Counted from the stretch's first letter, positions 40,612-49,088 are shown. The stretch is DNA of 64,000 nucleotides from Streptomyces sp. NBC_01754 (GCF_035918015.1 NZ_CP109132.1:3844001-3908000), one strand, 5' to 3'. Program-made: numbers and translations. The notes: generated by a model from the letters alone, not told the origin.

Positions 40612-40629
40612 CATCAGTACCTGACATCA
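40609..40629 (+). repeat. Arm-type repeat pair near attR
   Basis: Two TGACATCA copies (40609-40616, 40622-40629), 13 bp apart as at the left end. The first overlaps the GNAT stop codon. Confidence 0.6.
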
Positions 40630-40630
40630 A

Positions 40631-40658
40631 CGCCGGTGTACACACGTGTACACCGGCG
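40631..40658 (+). terminator. Terminator of the gntR-GNAT transcript
   Basis: CGCCGGTGTACA (40631-40642) and TGTACACCGGCG (40647-40658) form a perfect 12-bp stem with loop CACG. Confidence 0.75.
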
Positions 40659-40726
40659 TACAACAGTCTCCCTGGCGACCGGCCTGCACGGCGGCTGCGG
40701 ACCTTCTGATCCTCGTGCGCACCCGC

Positions 40727-40769
40727 CTACGGATCAGAAGGTTGCAGGTTCGAATCCTGCCGAGTGCAC
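40727..40769 (+). repeat. attR: attR (43 bp)
   Basis: Identical to attL at 25014-25056. The sequence to its left does not complete a tRNA, so this is the copied 3' part. Confidence 0.92.
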
Positions 40770-40778
40770 AGCAGGCCA

Positions 40779-40808
40779 GAGGCCCTCAGGAGAAATCCTG
40801 GGGGCCTC
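40779..40808 (+). terminator. Original tRNA-Arg terminator, now beyond attR
   Basis: GAGGCCCTCAGGA (40779-40791) and TCCTGGGGGCCTC (40796-40808) pair with one wobble around GAAA. Its distance from attR equals that of the element-borne terminator from attL. Confidence 0.65.
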
Positions 40809-40853
40809 TCGCGTTGCCTGTACAGCGGCGAAGTGCGGCGACTCTGTCAGCGG

Positions 40854-41117
40854 CTACGCGTGAGTCGTGTGGTTGAAGCCGAGGGAGATCAGCCCCTCGG
40901 ACAGGCACAACTGGTCGGAGGAGCCGCCGACCTCGGTCTGGAGCAGTTGGTAGGCGGCGCCGTGGCATCGGCCCCAGTGCATCGCGGCCCTCCACAGGAG
41001 GCGGCCCAGTCCTTGGCCTCGGGCGTCGGGCAGGACGGCGAGGTACTGGGGCATGAGCTGGGCGCGTCCGATCGCGTCGGGGCCAACTTCCATGGGGCCG
41101 ATCGCGCTCCCCGCCGT
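40854..41117 (-). pseudogene. GNAT acetyltransferase, C-terminal fragment
   Basis: About 88 codons encode the C-terminal GNAT half: QLMPQYLAVLPDARGQGLGR contains the acetyl-CoA loop, then HWGRCHGAAYQLLQTEVGG. The N-terminal half is missing; the frame runs into pra-derived sequence in another frame. It is the left part of a rearranged junction just outside attR. Confidence 0.65.
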
Positions 41118-41286
41118 GGAGGTTGTGCTCCCCCTCGTCGCAGAGCAGCAGGCCCACCGTCGTGAACTGGGCACCGGTCTCCCGGTCCACCCCGATCTCA
41201 CCGGTCTGGCGACTCACGAGCTTCGGCGTCGGAGACGTCTCCCCGAACACGACGGTGGATGAGACATCGATCTTGAACGACGGCAT
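41118..41286 (-). pseudogene. pra-like activator, N-terminal fragment
   Basis: From ATG 41286, about 57 codons match the N-terminus of Pra-type replication/excision activators of AICEs (FKIDVSSTVVFGETSPTPKL, then RQTGEIGVDRETGAQ). The similarity stops at LLLCDEGEHNLH, where the GNAT fragment begins in another frame. The fragment indicates an older element at this tRNA-Arg, distinct from the present one, which has no pra gene. Confidence 0.65.
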
Positions 41287-41339
41287 GGTGAACCGCCCCG
41301 GAAGGGAATCGGGCCAGAAGTCTGGTCTAGGTTTGGCCT

Positions 41340-42086
41340 GTGAACCACAGCCGTCCCAACGTCGGGGCGCCCCACGAGCCTGACTTGCCGCCCTACCAGG
41401 TAGTCCTGGCCGAGACTGATTGGAAATCGCTCCAGACGGCTTTCGGGAGCGGTGAGGACCTTCCCGAGGTTCTGGCAAGGGTGTTGGAGCTCGATCCCAA
41501 GGTTCAGGTCTCAGCTTTGTCGGAGTTGGGTGAGCTGGTCGGTCACCAGAACACCATCTACGAGGCCACCGCCCCCGTCGCCATGTATGTCGCCGGCGTC
41601 CTCACCCACCCGGCGGCCATGACCCTCCGTCCCTATCGCGACGTCCCCATCCGCGCGACGCTGTTGAACTGGCTGGTTTCCAGGGCCTACGACGCCTCCG
41701 ACGAGATCGTGGGCCGCACGGAGCAGTACTTCCCTGGCTTCCTCACTCCCGGCACCATCGTGGCGGCTTTCCGGGACCTGCGCCCGATGCTGTATCGGGC
41801 CGTCGCGCCCTTCCTCCGAGACAGCCACGAGGACGTGCGTGAAGCCGCCGTCGTCGCCGCACTCGTCCTCGCCGAGCACCCCGCCCTCGCCGAGCACCGC
41901 GATCACCTCGCCGTGCACGCGTGCGCCATCCTTGACACCAGCAGCGACGGCCCCAACCGGCGTATCGCCCGGAAGGCACTCGAAGCATGGGGTCACGACG
42001 TCCCCGGCCTCGAGCCTTTCCGGGGGGAACCCTGGGACTGGGGGCCACACAGCGATGGCCGCGGCGATCTCGAACCTCCCTTCTGA
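41340..42086 (+). CDS. HEAT-repeat-like hypothetical protein
   Basis: The 248-residue protein is built of paired helices with the rhythm of HEAT/ARM repeats: VQVSALSELGELVGHQ, VPIRATLLNWLVSRAYDA, VREAAVVAALVLAEHPALAE and NRRIARKALEAWG. Such soluble scaffolds often occur near toxins as partners or immunity proteins, but no toxin gene is seen here. GTG 41340 is the first start; the ribosome site is weak. It lies between the element debris and the dehydrogenase gene, so it may be cargo of a former element. Confidence 0.65.
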   Translation: MNHSRPNVGAPHEPDLPPYQVVLAETDWKSLQTAFGSGEDLPEVLARVLELDPKVQVSALSELGELVGHQNTIYEATAPVAMYVAGVLTHPAAMTLRPYRDVPIRATLLNWLVSRAYDASDEIVGRTEQYFPGFLTPGTIVAAFRDLRPMLYRAVAPFLRDSHEDVREAAVVAALVLAEHPALAEHRDHLAVHACAILDTSSDGPNRRIARKALEAWGHDVPGLEPFRGEPWDWGPHSDGRGDLEPPF

Positions 42087-42288
42087 CCGATACGCGCACG
42101 GCCCGCCGGCGGACCACCGTGGCAGGGGCTGGGCTCTGGCCAGGGCTTCTGTGGGCCGTCGCGCACCTGTGCGCATGAGGTCATATCGTTCAATAGTGGC
42201 ATGAACGTACTGCGCGAGGTGCGCCTTCGCGCAGTACGGGGACTCGACAGAGGTGTGAGCAGGAAACAGCCGAAGGAGCCGATTCGAA

Positions 42289-43353
42289 GTGAAGGCTGCG
42301 CGCTACTACGACCGTGGTGACATCCGTATCGAGGACATCCCGGAGCCGACGGTCCGGCCGGGCACGGTGGGCATCGACGTCGCGTACTGCGGGATTTGCG
42401 GCACCGACCTGCACGAGTACCTCGACGGACCGATCTTCGTCCCGCCGGCCGGGCATCCGCACCCGGTCTCGGGTGAGTCCGCCCCCGTGACGCTCGGCCA
42501 CGAGATGTCCGGCGTCGTGTACGCGGTGGGCGATGGCGTCGAGGACCTGAAACCGGGTGACCGTGTCGTCGTCGAGCCCTACATCCTGCGCCCCGACGTC
42601 GACACGGGCGTGGACAACCCCACCTATCACCTCTCGCCCGACATGAACTTCATCGGGCTGGGCGGCAGCGGTGGCGGGCTCGCGGAGAAGATCGCCGTCG
42701 AGCGCCGGTGGGTGCACCCGGTCGGGGACGTTCCGCTGGACCAGGCGGCGCTCATCGAACCGCTGTCCGTGGGATACCACGCGTTCCAGCGCTCGGGCGC
42801 GAAGTCGGGCGACTTCGCCCTCGTCGGCGGCGCCGGTCCCATCGGCCTGCTCACCTGCGCGGTGCTCAAGGCGATGGGCGTCGAGGTCGCGGTCACCGAG
42901 CTCAGCCCGTTGCGCCGGCAGAAGGCGCTGGAGACCGAGGTCGCCGACCATGTCATCGACCCCGCCGTCACCGACGTCGCCGAGGAGGTCCGGCGTCTCA
43001 CCGACGGGAAGGGCGCGGACGTCGCATTCGAGGCCACGTCCGTCAACGTCGTCCTCGACACACTGCTTGACGCCGTCAGGCCGGGCAGCGTGGTCACCGT
43101 CATCTCCATCTGGGGCAATCCGGCGTCGGTCGACATGCAGAAACTCGTCCTCAAGGAGATCGATCTGCGCGGCACGATCGCCTACGTCAACTCCCATCCG
43201 CAGACCATCAAGCTCGTGCAGGAAGGGCGCATCGACCTGGCACCGTTCATCACCAAGACGATCAACCTGGACGACCTCGTCTCCGAAGGCTTCGAGACCC
43301 TCATCCACCACAACGAGACGGCCGTGAAAATCCTGGTGGAGCCCCGCACCTGA
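42289..43353 (+). CDS. Zinc-type alcohol dehydrogenase, butanediol dehydrogenase-like
   Basis: The 354-residue protein belongs to the medium-chain dehydrogenases. Catalytic zinc ligands are Cys37 in CGICGTDLHEY and His/Glu in TLGHEMSG; the NAD site is VGGAGPIGLLTC. FIGLGGSGGGLAEKI and RRWVHPVGDVP are typical of (R,R)-butanediol dehydrogenases. The lobe that normally holds four Cys for a structural zinc reads PYILRPDVDTGVDNPTYH, without Cys, so that zinc is absent. GTG 42289 is the start. It is monocistronic. Confidence 0.87.
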   Translation: MKAARYYDRGDIRIEDIPEPTVRPGTVGIDVAYCGICGTDLHEYLDGPIFVPPAGHPHPVSGESAPVTLGHEMSGVVYAVGDGVEDLKPGDRVVVEPYILRPDVDTGVDNPTYHLSPDMNFIGLGGSGGGLAEKIAVERRWVHPVGDVPLDQAALIEPLSVGYHAFQRSGAKSGDFALVGGAGPIGLLTCAVLKAMGVEVAVTELSPLRRQKALETEVADHVIDPAVTDVAEEVRRLTDGKGADVAFEATSVNVVLDTLLDAVRPGSVVTVISIWGNPASVDMQKLVLKEIDLRGTIAYVNSHPQTIKLVQEGRIDLAPFITKTINLDDLVSEGFETLIHHNETAVKILVEPRT

Positions 43354-43557
43354 CACTCGTGGGCCAGGCGAGGGCGCGTACGCCACGCAGCGACGGCACC
43401 ACCGTGAGGCCGGCCGGGCGTACGAAGCCGAGCACCGGATTCACCATGACGGGGAAGCCGAAGCCACAGCCCCGTTCGAGTACGCGCTGCACGACGGTGG
43501 CCTCGCGGCGACTGCTTCGGCGGCAGGGGCGGCCCCGCCCGTGGTCGACCACCTGGA

Positions 43558-44904
43558 CTAGAAAGGTGGACAGGCGTTGTAGCCCGTCGGCTCCGGCAGT
43601 GGTACGGCGGGGCGCGGCGTCCGCAGCAGCGCCACGGCCTCCTCGACCCGGCCCAGCTCCACCAGCAGCGGGCCGAGAGTCCGTCGGTGGTCCAGGCGCT
43701 CTGCGTCCAGGAGGGCGACGGCCTCCTCCGGGCGTCCGGCGCCGGCCAACAGGCCGGCCAGACTCTCCACCGCGTACGGACTCCCGCCCTCGGGGTGGAC
43801 CCTGGCCTCCTCCACCGCCTCGTCGAGCTGTCCGCAGGCGGCCAGGAGCGGGCCCCGCAGCCGGAACAGCTCCCACTCCTCCTTGCCCCGCCGGGCTTTG
43901 AGGGCGTCCAGGTGGGCGAGGCCCTCCTCGGCGCGGCCCTCGGCGGCGAACAGCTCGCACAGCAGGTCGACGACCCAGTCCTCGGCGCTGTCCAGCGCGC
44001 GTATCACCTCGACGGCCTCGGCGCCCCGCCCGTGCCTGGCAAGCAGTCGGGCCAGCGGCGTCGGCGCGTGCCAGGCGTCGTGCTCCGCATGCCGCCGGTA
44101 CACCTCGACCGCGCCCGCCACGTCGCCGCGGGCCTCCAGCAGCTCCGCCAGGTGGCGGACGGCTTCCGGCCGGTCCTCGCCGGCCGCATGAGCGCGCAGC
44201 TCGTCGATCCGGCCGTGCCGCACCAGCAGTTCAGCCAGCGGGTCACGGTTGTTGACCGGCGTGGAGCCGTACGTACGCAGCACCTCGACCGCCTCCTCCG
44301 TGCGGCCCTGCCCCTCGCGAACGGACGCCAGCAGATTCACCGCGTTGAACGGCTCCGGGTACCGCGCGCCGCACTCCGCGCTGCCGCACCGCGTGCACCC
44401 CGGCGCGATCCGGGCCGTCAGCAGCGTCGCGACCTCCTCGCCCCGGCCCAGCCCGACACCCACCTCGACCAGGGCCTCGGCGAGGTACCAGTCCGCGACG
44501 TGCGGCAGGAGCAGCACATAGGCCTCCTCGCCCCGTCCGTGCCGGGCCAGCAGCAGGGCCAGGTCGTGCAGCGCGAACCGCTCCCCGTGCCGTGCGAAGG
44601 GGCGGACGAGGGAAATGGCCTCCTCGCCCCGGCCCCCCGAGTCCAGCAGCCGGGCGGCCTCCGCGGTCGCCGTCCACCAGCCCGTCCCGACGTACGGGGC
44701 CAGCACTCCGAGGGCATCCTCCAGCTCGCCCCGGCCGGCCAGCAGGCGCGCCCAGGCGCGGGCGCAGAACCAGTCACCGTCTTCCGCCGAGGCCTGGGCG
44801 CGCACCACGTCGGCGTGACCGAGGGCGAGAAGACGGTCGACGAGATCCGGCGGTATGCACGCGTCGTGCATGCGGGTCCGGCGGTCGAGTACGGCGGCGT
44901 CCAT
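43558..44904 (-). CDS. TPR/SEL1-like repeat protein
   Basis: The 448-residue protein consists of about eleven helix pairs with the recurring pattern LAxLLARHGRGEEAVEVL (for example LARLLARHGRGAEAVEVI, LAGLLAGAGRPEEAVALL), close to TPR repeats. One small CTRCGSAECG segment (near residue 172) could bind metal. No membrane part is visible. Such proteins act as protein-binding scaffolds; several paralogues are usual in Streptomyces genomes. The start is ATG 44904. Confidence 0.7.
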   Translation of the reverse strand: MDAAVLDRRTRMHDACIPPDLVDRLLALGHADVVRAQASAEDGDWFCARAWARLLAGRGELEDALGVLAPYVGTGWWTATAEAARLLDSGGRGEEAISLVRPFARHGERFALHDLALLLARHGRGEEAYVLLLPHVADWYLAEALVEVGVGLGRGEEVATLLTARIAPGCTRCGSAECGARYPEPFNAVNLLASVREGQGRTEEAVEVLRTYGSTPVNNRDPLAELLVRHGRIDELRAHAAGEDRPEAVRHLAELLEARGDVAGAVEVYRRHAEHDAWHAPTPLARLLARHGRGAEAVEVIRALDSAEDWVVDLLCELFAAEGRAEEGLAHLDALKARRGKEEWELFRLRGPLLAACGQLDEAVEEARVHPEGGSPYAVESLAGLLAGAGRPEEAVALLDAERLDHRRTLGPLLVELGRVEEAVALLRTPRPAVPLPEPTGYNACPPF

Positions 44905-44925
44905 GGCCGCACCCTAACGGCCGGA

Positions 44926-45189
44926 TCACACACCGTCTTTGTGCGCCCGTGCCGCACGCCTTCCCGCGCTCCCGACCGTCTGATCGAGCCATCGCCGGAC
45001 GAGGACGAACGACGACCGGGGAAAACGGCGGGCGGGGCCGCCGCTCTGTTCGCGGGCGGCGAAGGAGGCGAGAAGCGCTGCGCCGAGTCCCAGGACGACC
45101 AGTTGTACGGTGCCGGTGATACGCCGGTGCACGAGGAGAGCCGCGCCGAGCACCAGCTGCCCGCCGGTCGACGGCCCTGCGTGCGCCAT
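44926..45189 (-). CDS. Possible small membrane protein
   Basis: An 87-codon frame from ATG 45189 with strong G/C at third positions encodes a hydrophobic N-terminal half (QLVLGAALLVHRR, QLVVLGLGAALLASFAA; one or two helices) and an Arg-rich tail. It ends 22 bp before the TPR-like gene's upstream edge, on the same strand. The ribosome site is not clear. It could be real or chance. Confidence 0.4.
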   Translation of the reverse strand: MAHAGPSTGGQLVLGAALLVHRRITGTVQLVVLGLGAALLASFAAREQSGGPARRFPRSSFVLVRRWLDQTVGSAGRRAARAHKDGV

Positions 45190-45404
45190 ACCCGTGTCTG
45201 CTCCAACTGACCTGGTGGGCCAGTCTGTTGGCCATGTCCAGCGTGCCGGCGCGGCGGGCGTCGGACATGAGTACGGCTACGCGGCCCGTGCCGATCGGTG
45301 GCCGGGGGTTCGGCTCGGGGGCGCCGGATCGGCGACGATCGGAGGTGTGGACGCGCGAAGCGGGGTGTCGCGGCGGGGCGCGACCGACGAGTCAGGAGTG
45401 GCGC

Positions 45405-46292
45405 ATGGGGTGGTACTGCACCGGGGCGGGGTGGCCCCGGGAGGGGCTCGGTGACGGGCCCGAGCTGGGGTGGCGTGCTGGTGGTGTGCGGCGGGTGAGT
45501 GCCCTGGTGTACGGGCGGGAGCTCGGGTTCCGGGCCGAGGGGGAGCGGCGCTGTGTGGGGGCGCGGGGCAATCCCTGTCCGGTCGCGGCCGTGGTGCCGG
45601 TGCGGAGCACGGGGGCGCGGTGTTCCGAGTGTGCGCGGCTGGACCGGGCGCACTCGGTGGCCGCCGACACGATCGCCGACGACCCGCGCCCGTACCGCGT
45701 CTACCTGGCCTGGTTCGGGCCGGGGACGGTGAAGGTCGGGATCACCCGGGAGGAGCGGGGCGGGGCGCGGTTGCGGGAGCAGGGCGCGGTGGTGTTCAGC
45801 TGGCTGGGGCGTGGTCCGTTGATGGCCGCGCGGCGGACGGAGGAGTTGCTGCGGGCGGCGCTCGGCGTGCCCGACCGGATCCCGTACGTGCGGAAGCGGG
45901 CCGTCCGGGGTGAGCTGCCGGGGGCGCCGGAACGGGCCGTGGAGCTGGAGGCGCTGTACCGGCGGGCCGTGGCGTTGGAGGGCGCCGGATGGCCGGAGGC
46001 GTTGGAGCGGCTGCCGTTCGAGGCGGTGGAGCACGGCGCGCTGTTCCGGCTGGAGGCGGCGGGCCGGCCCGCGCGGGCCGTGACCGAGCTGGTGGGCGGT
46101 GGTGTCGTGGCCGGTCGGCTGGTGGCGGCGGCCGGGCCGGACCTGTACCTGGAGACCCAGGCCGACGGGACCGTGGTCCTGGACACCCGGCTGATCACCG
46201 GCTGGGAGCTGGCCGGCGCCGACGCGCGGGCGGGGGTGAGCGTGCCGCTCGTCGCCGTGGGGGCCGGTGGAGTGCAGGACGGGCTGTTCTGA
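45405..46292 (+). CDS. DUF2797 family protein
   Basis: The 295-residue protein matches the DUF2797 pattern: a Cys pair near residue 48 and later GARCSECARLDRAHSVAAD (zinc ribbon), then YRVYLAWFGPGTVKVGIT, a GIY-YIG-like strand, and EQGAVVFSWLGRGPLMAARR. No catalytic residues of GIY-YIG nucleases can be named with confidence. ATG 45405 follows GGAG by 6 nt, and the upstream in-frame part to 45228 is Arg/Gly-rich and unlike the family. The gene is 40 bp ahead of the amidohydrolase gene, likely one transcript. Confidence 0.75.
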   Translation: MGWYCTGAGWPREGLGDGPELGWRAGGVRRVSALVYGRELGFRAEGERRCVGARGNPCPVAAVVPVRSTGARCSECARLDRAHSVAADTIADDPRPYRVYLAWFGPGTVKVGITREERGGARLREQGAVVFSWLGRGPLMAARRTEELLRAALGVPDRIPYVRKRAVRGELPGAPERAVELEALYRRAVALEGAGWPEALERLPFEAVEHGALFRLEAAGRPARAVTELVGGGVVAGRLVAAAGPDLYLETQADGTVVLDTRLITGWELAGADARAGVSVPLVAVGAGGVQDGLF

Positions 46293-46332
46293 GATCGTCG
46301 CGGGGAGGCGACGAGAGCGGAGGGCGCGACGG

Positions 46333-47208
46333 ATGAACAGGGACGACCGGGACGATGTCGTGCGGTTCTGGGAGCGGCTCGGGCTGCCCGGAATCATCGA
46401 CGTCCACACCCACTTCATGCCGGAGCGGGTGCTCCGCAAGGTATGGGCGTACTTCGACTCGGCGGGGCCGCTCACCGGTATGGAGTGGCCGATCACCTAC
46501 CGGCAGGACGAGGAGGAGCGCCTCGCTCTGCTGCGGTCCTTCGGGGTGCTGCGGTTCACCTCCATGCTCTACCCGCACAAGGCCGGGATGGCCGCCTGGC
46601 TGAACGACTGGGCGGCCGGGTTCGCCGCGCGGGTGCCGGACTGCCTGCACACCGCGACCTTCTTTCCGGAGGAGGGCGTGGACCGTTATGTGCGCCAGGC
46701 GGTCGAGGCGGGGGCGCGGGTCTTCAAGTCACACCTCCAGGTCGGGGCGTACGACGCGAACGAGCCGTCGCTGGAACCCGTGTGGGGGCTGCTCGCCGAA
46801 GCAGGGGTCCCGGTGGTCATGCACTGCGGTTCCGGGCCCGCGCCGGGGAAGTACACCGGGCCCGAGCCGATCGGCCGGCTGCTGGCCCGCCACCCACGGC
46901 TGCGGCTGGTGGTGGCGCACATGGGGATGCCGGAGTACGCGGAGTTCCTGGCGCTGGCGGCGGCGTACCCCGAGGTGCGGCTCGACACGACGATGGCCTT
47001 CACCGACTTCACCGAGGACTTCACGCCCTTCCCGGCCGCCGAGCGGGGGCGGCTCATGGACCTCGGGGACCGGATCCTGCTGGGCACGGACTTCCCCAAC
47101 ATCCCGTACCCGTACGCCCATCAGCTGCACGCCCTGGAGCGGCTGGAGCTCGGCGACGACTGGCTCCGGGCCGTGTGCCACGGGAACGCGAGCGCGCTGT
47201 TCGGCTGA
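46333..47208 (+). CDS. Amidohydrolase family protein (TIM-barrel)
   Basis: The 291-residue protein has the amidohydrolase_2 metal site: IIDVHTHFMPERV at the N-terminus, His in VPVVMHCGSG, His in LVVAHMGMPEY and Asp in LLGTDFPNIPYPY. Lys in VFKSHLQVG is also suitably placed. The class hydrolyses or decarboxylates small acids; the substrate is not known. ATG 46333 is chosen because DUF2797 ends 40 bp upstream. It is probably cotranscribed with that gene. Confidence 0.82.
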   Translation: MNRDDRDDVVRFWERLGLPGIIDVHTHFMPERVLRKVWAYFDSAGPLTGMEWPITYRQDEEERLALLRSFGVLRFTSMLYPHKAGMAAWLNDWAAGFAARVPDCLHTATFFPEEGVDRYVRQAVEAGARVFKSHLQVGAYDANEPSLEPVWGLLAEAGVPVVMHCGSGPAPGKYTGPEPIGRLLARHPRLRLVVAHMGMPEYAEFLALAAAYPEVRLDTTMAFTDFTEDFTPFPAAERGRLMDLGDRILLGTDFPNIPYPYAHQLHALERLELGDDWLRAVCHGNASALFG

Positions 47209-47339
47209 GGGGGAGGGGGAGGGGCCCGAACGGGGCCCCGGGGAGAGCGGGAGTCCGGGAAGCCGGGGTGCGTCGGTTTCTCAGGAAATTCACAGGTGGG
47301 CGCAAGGTCTCTCTCACGGCCGTCTCACAGCCTTGAGGC

Positions 47340-48077
47340 ATGACGACGACCTCGCCCCAGGGGCGTACCGAACTGCTCAGCCCGGACCGCGACCCCGTGC
47401 GGGTCCTGATCGTGGACGACGAGGCACCCCTCGCCCAGCTGCTCTCCATGGCCCTGCGCTACGAGGGGTGGGAGGTGCGCAGCGCCGGGGACGGCGCCGC
47501 CGCCCTGAGCGCGGCGCGTGAGTTCCGCCCCGACGCGGTGGTCCTCGACGTGCTGCTGCCGGACATGGACGGGCTCGCGGTGCTGGGACGGCTCCGTCTG
47601 GAGGCCCCGGACGTACCGGTGTTGTTCCTGACCGCGCGGGACGCGGTGGAGGACCGGATCGCCGGGCTCACGGCGGGCGGTGACGACTACGTCACCAAGC
47701 CGTTCAGCCTGGAGGAGGTGGTGGCCCGGCTGCGCGGGCTGATCCGCCGCTCGGGCACGGCCACCGCGCGCAGTGAGTCGACGCTCGTCGTGGGCGACCT
47801 GGTCCTGGACGAGGACAGCCACGAGGTCTACCGGGGGGCCGACTCGATCCACCTCACGGCGACCGAGTTCGAGCTGCTGCGCTTCCTGATGCGCAACCCG
47901 CGACGGGTGCTCAGCAAGGCGCAGATCCTGGACCGCGTCTGGAACTACGACTTCGGCGGGCAGGCCAACGTCGTCGAGCTGTACATCTCGTACCTGCGCA
48001 AGAAGATCGACGTGGGACGGTCCCCCATGATCCACACCCGGCGCGGGGCGGGATACCTGATCAAGCCCGGTGAGTGA
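47340..48077 (+). CDS. OmpR-family response regulator, orphaned
   Basis: The 245-residue protein has a receiver domain (about 20-133) with the acidic pair in VLIVDDEAP, phospho-acceptor Asp in VVLDVLLPD, and Lys in YVTKPFSLEE. A winged-helix domain follows (about 150-242) with LTATEFELLRFLMRNP and VVELYISYLRKKID. ATG 47340 follows the stretch CAGCCTTGAGGC. Its stop overlaps GTGAGTGA, where a kinase gene starts in related loci, but only 25 codons of it remain, so the regulator has no adjacent kinase. Confidence 0.9.
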   Translation: MTTTSPQGRTELLSPDRDPVRVLIVDDEAPLAQLLSMALRYEGWEVRSAGDGAAALSAAREFRPDAVVLDVLLPDMDGLAVLGRLRLEAPDVPVLFLTARDAVEDRIAGLTAGGDDYVTKPFSLEEVVARLRGLIRRSGTATARSESTLVVGDLVLDEDSHEVYRGADSIHLTATEFELLRFLMRNPRRVLSKAQILDRVWNYDFGGQANVVELYISYLRKKIDVGRSPMIHTRRGAGYLIKPGE

Positions 48078-48147
48078 CGAACCGCCGACCGCAGCCCCGG
48101 CCGCCGCCACGGTGGATGCGGCGACCTCCCGGGGGCCGGCCGTCTAA
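48070..48147 (+). pseudogene. Remnant of the cognate histidine kinase gene
   Basis: GTG 48070 overlaps the regulator stop by 8 bp and opens a 25-codon frame (VSDEPPTAAPAAATVDAATS) that ends in TAA at 48145. Overlap and Pro/Ala-rich opening are typical of kinase genes cotranscribed with OmpR regulators. The rest seems deleted up to the end of the EEP gene, which now lies on the other strand and shares the stop region. Confidence 0.5.
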
Positions 48148-49007
48148 CGCCGAAGCTCCAGATCGGCGACGAGCGGGCGGTGGTCCGAGGCGAGCGTCTC
48201 GGCCACCGTCGCGCCGCGTACCCGTACGGCACCGTGCCCCGCCTGCCCCCCGTTCGACACCGCGACGAAGTCGATCCGGCTCACCGGGTCCTGGGCCGGG
48301 AAGGTCGGTGCCCCCGGATCGGCGTCGGTCAGATCCCGCCACAGCGGGGCGAGTTCGGGTGCGTCCGGCGCCGCGTTGAAGTCCCCCAGGAGGATCTTGT
48401 GGCCCCGGTCCTCCGCCATGATCCGCCGCGTCTGCGCTACCTGCGTGGCCCGCACCGACGGGTCCGGGCGGTAGTCCAGATGCGTCACATACACGTGCAC
48501 CGGCAGCCCCCGCACCCGTAGCAGCACCTCCCCGAAGCCCGGAGCGGGGGCCGGCACCGGGTCGGGGTCCTGGGTCGAGAGCCGGGTGATCTCGTGGTTC
48601 TCGGCGCTCAGGATCCGGTACCGGGACAGCACCGCCACCCCGAACTCGCGCCGGGGCTCACCCGCCGCCACCGGATCGAGGCTGTAGATCGGCGCGAACG
48701 ACACGCGCATGTGCAGCCGCCCGGCGAGTTCGGAGGCCAGGTCCCGCCATGCGCTGCGCGCGCCCCAGTGCGCGTCGACCTCCTGGAGCCCGATCACGTC
48801 GGCGTCCAGCGCCCGCAGTGCGGCCACCTGCCGGTCCAGATCGAACACGCCGTCCATGCCCGCCCCGGCGTGGATGTTGTACGTCGCCACCCGCAGCGGA
48901 ACCCCGCGGCCCTGCCCCCGGTCGGCGGCCCCGGCGGGCGGCGCGAACGCCGTCACCGAGAGGGCCGAGGCGATCAGTACGCCCGCCGTACGACGACGCA
49001 GAGACAT
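48144..49007 (-). CDS. Secreted endonuclease/exonuclease/phosphatase (EEP) family protein
   Basis: The 287-residue precursor has a signal peptide (1-27, cut after AGA) and an EEP fold with all main motifs: VATYNIHAG, VIGLQEVDAH, YVTHLDYRPD, ILLGDFNAAP, SRIDFVAVS and LASDHRPLVAD. The group covers DNases, sphingomyelinases and phospholipid phosphatases, so the substrate is open. ATG 49007 is preferred because the signal peptide starts there. An operator-like inverted repeat at 49089-49125 lies in the shared promoter region with the MFS gene. Confidence 0.85.
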   Translation of the reverse strand: MSLRRRTAGVLIASALSVTAFAPPAGAADRGQGRGVPLRVATYNIHAGAGMDGVFDLDRQVAALRALDADVIGLQEVDAHWGARSAWRDLASELAGRLHMRVSFAPIYSLDPVAAGEPRREFGVAVLSRYRILSAENHEITRLSTQDPDPVPAPAPGFGEVLLRVRGLPVHVYVTHLDYRPDPSVRATQVAQTRRIMAEDRGHKILLGDFNAAPDAPELAPLWRDLTDADPGAPTFPAQDPVSRIDFVAVSNGGQAGHGAVRVRGATVAETLASDHRPLVADLELRR

Positions 49008-49088
49008 GCCGCTCCCACCCCACCCACTGGTAGTCCACCGGCCTTCGGCGCCCGGAGAGCTACCCGCGCCGGGGATGCGCGTAAACGA

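Larger units (their letters stand above)
25014..40769. mobile_element. AICE integrated in tRNA-Arg(ACG)
   Basis: Perfect 43-bp direct repeats (25014-25056 and 40727-40769) bound the element; excision would release 15,713 bp. The left end is int-xis, followed by replication genes (DUF3631 ATPase, prim-pol), a cytosine methyltransferase, a TraB/FtsK translocase and spread genes. A GntR regulator and a GNAT gene sit at the right end. This is the pSAM2/SLP1-type plan, in which double-stranded DNA is transferred by one translocase. No RepSA-type initiator and no pra gene are visible inside. The int, xis and tra genes look intact. Confidence 0.93.

Noticed and set aside
43354..43557. Possible remnant gene between the dehydrogenase and the TPR-like gene
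   Set aside because: Both strands are open over part of the gap, but neither shows a domain or a start signal.
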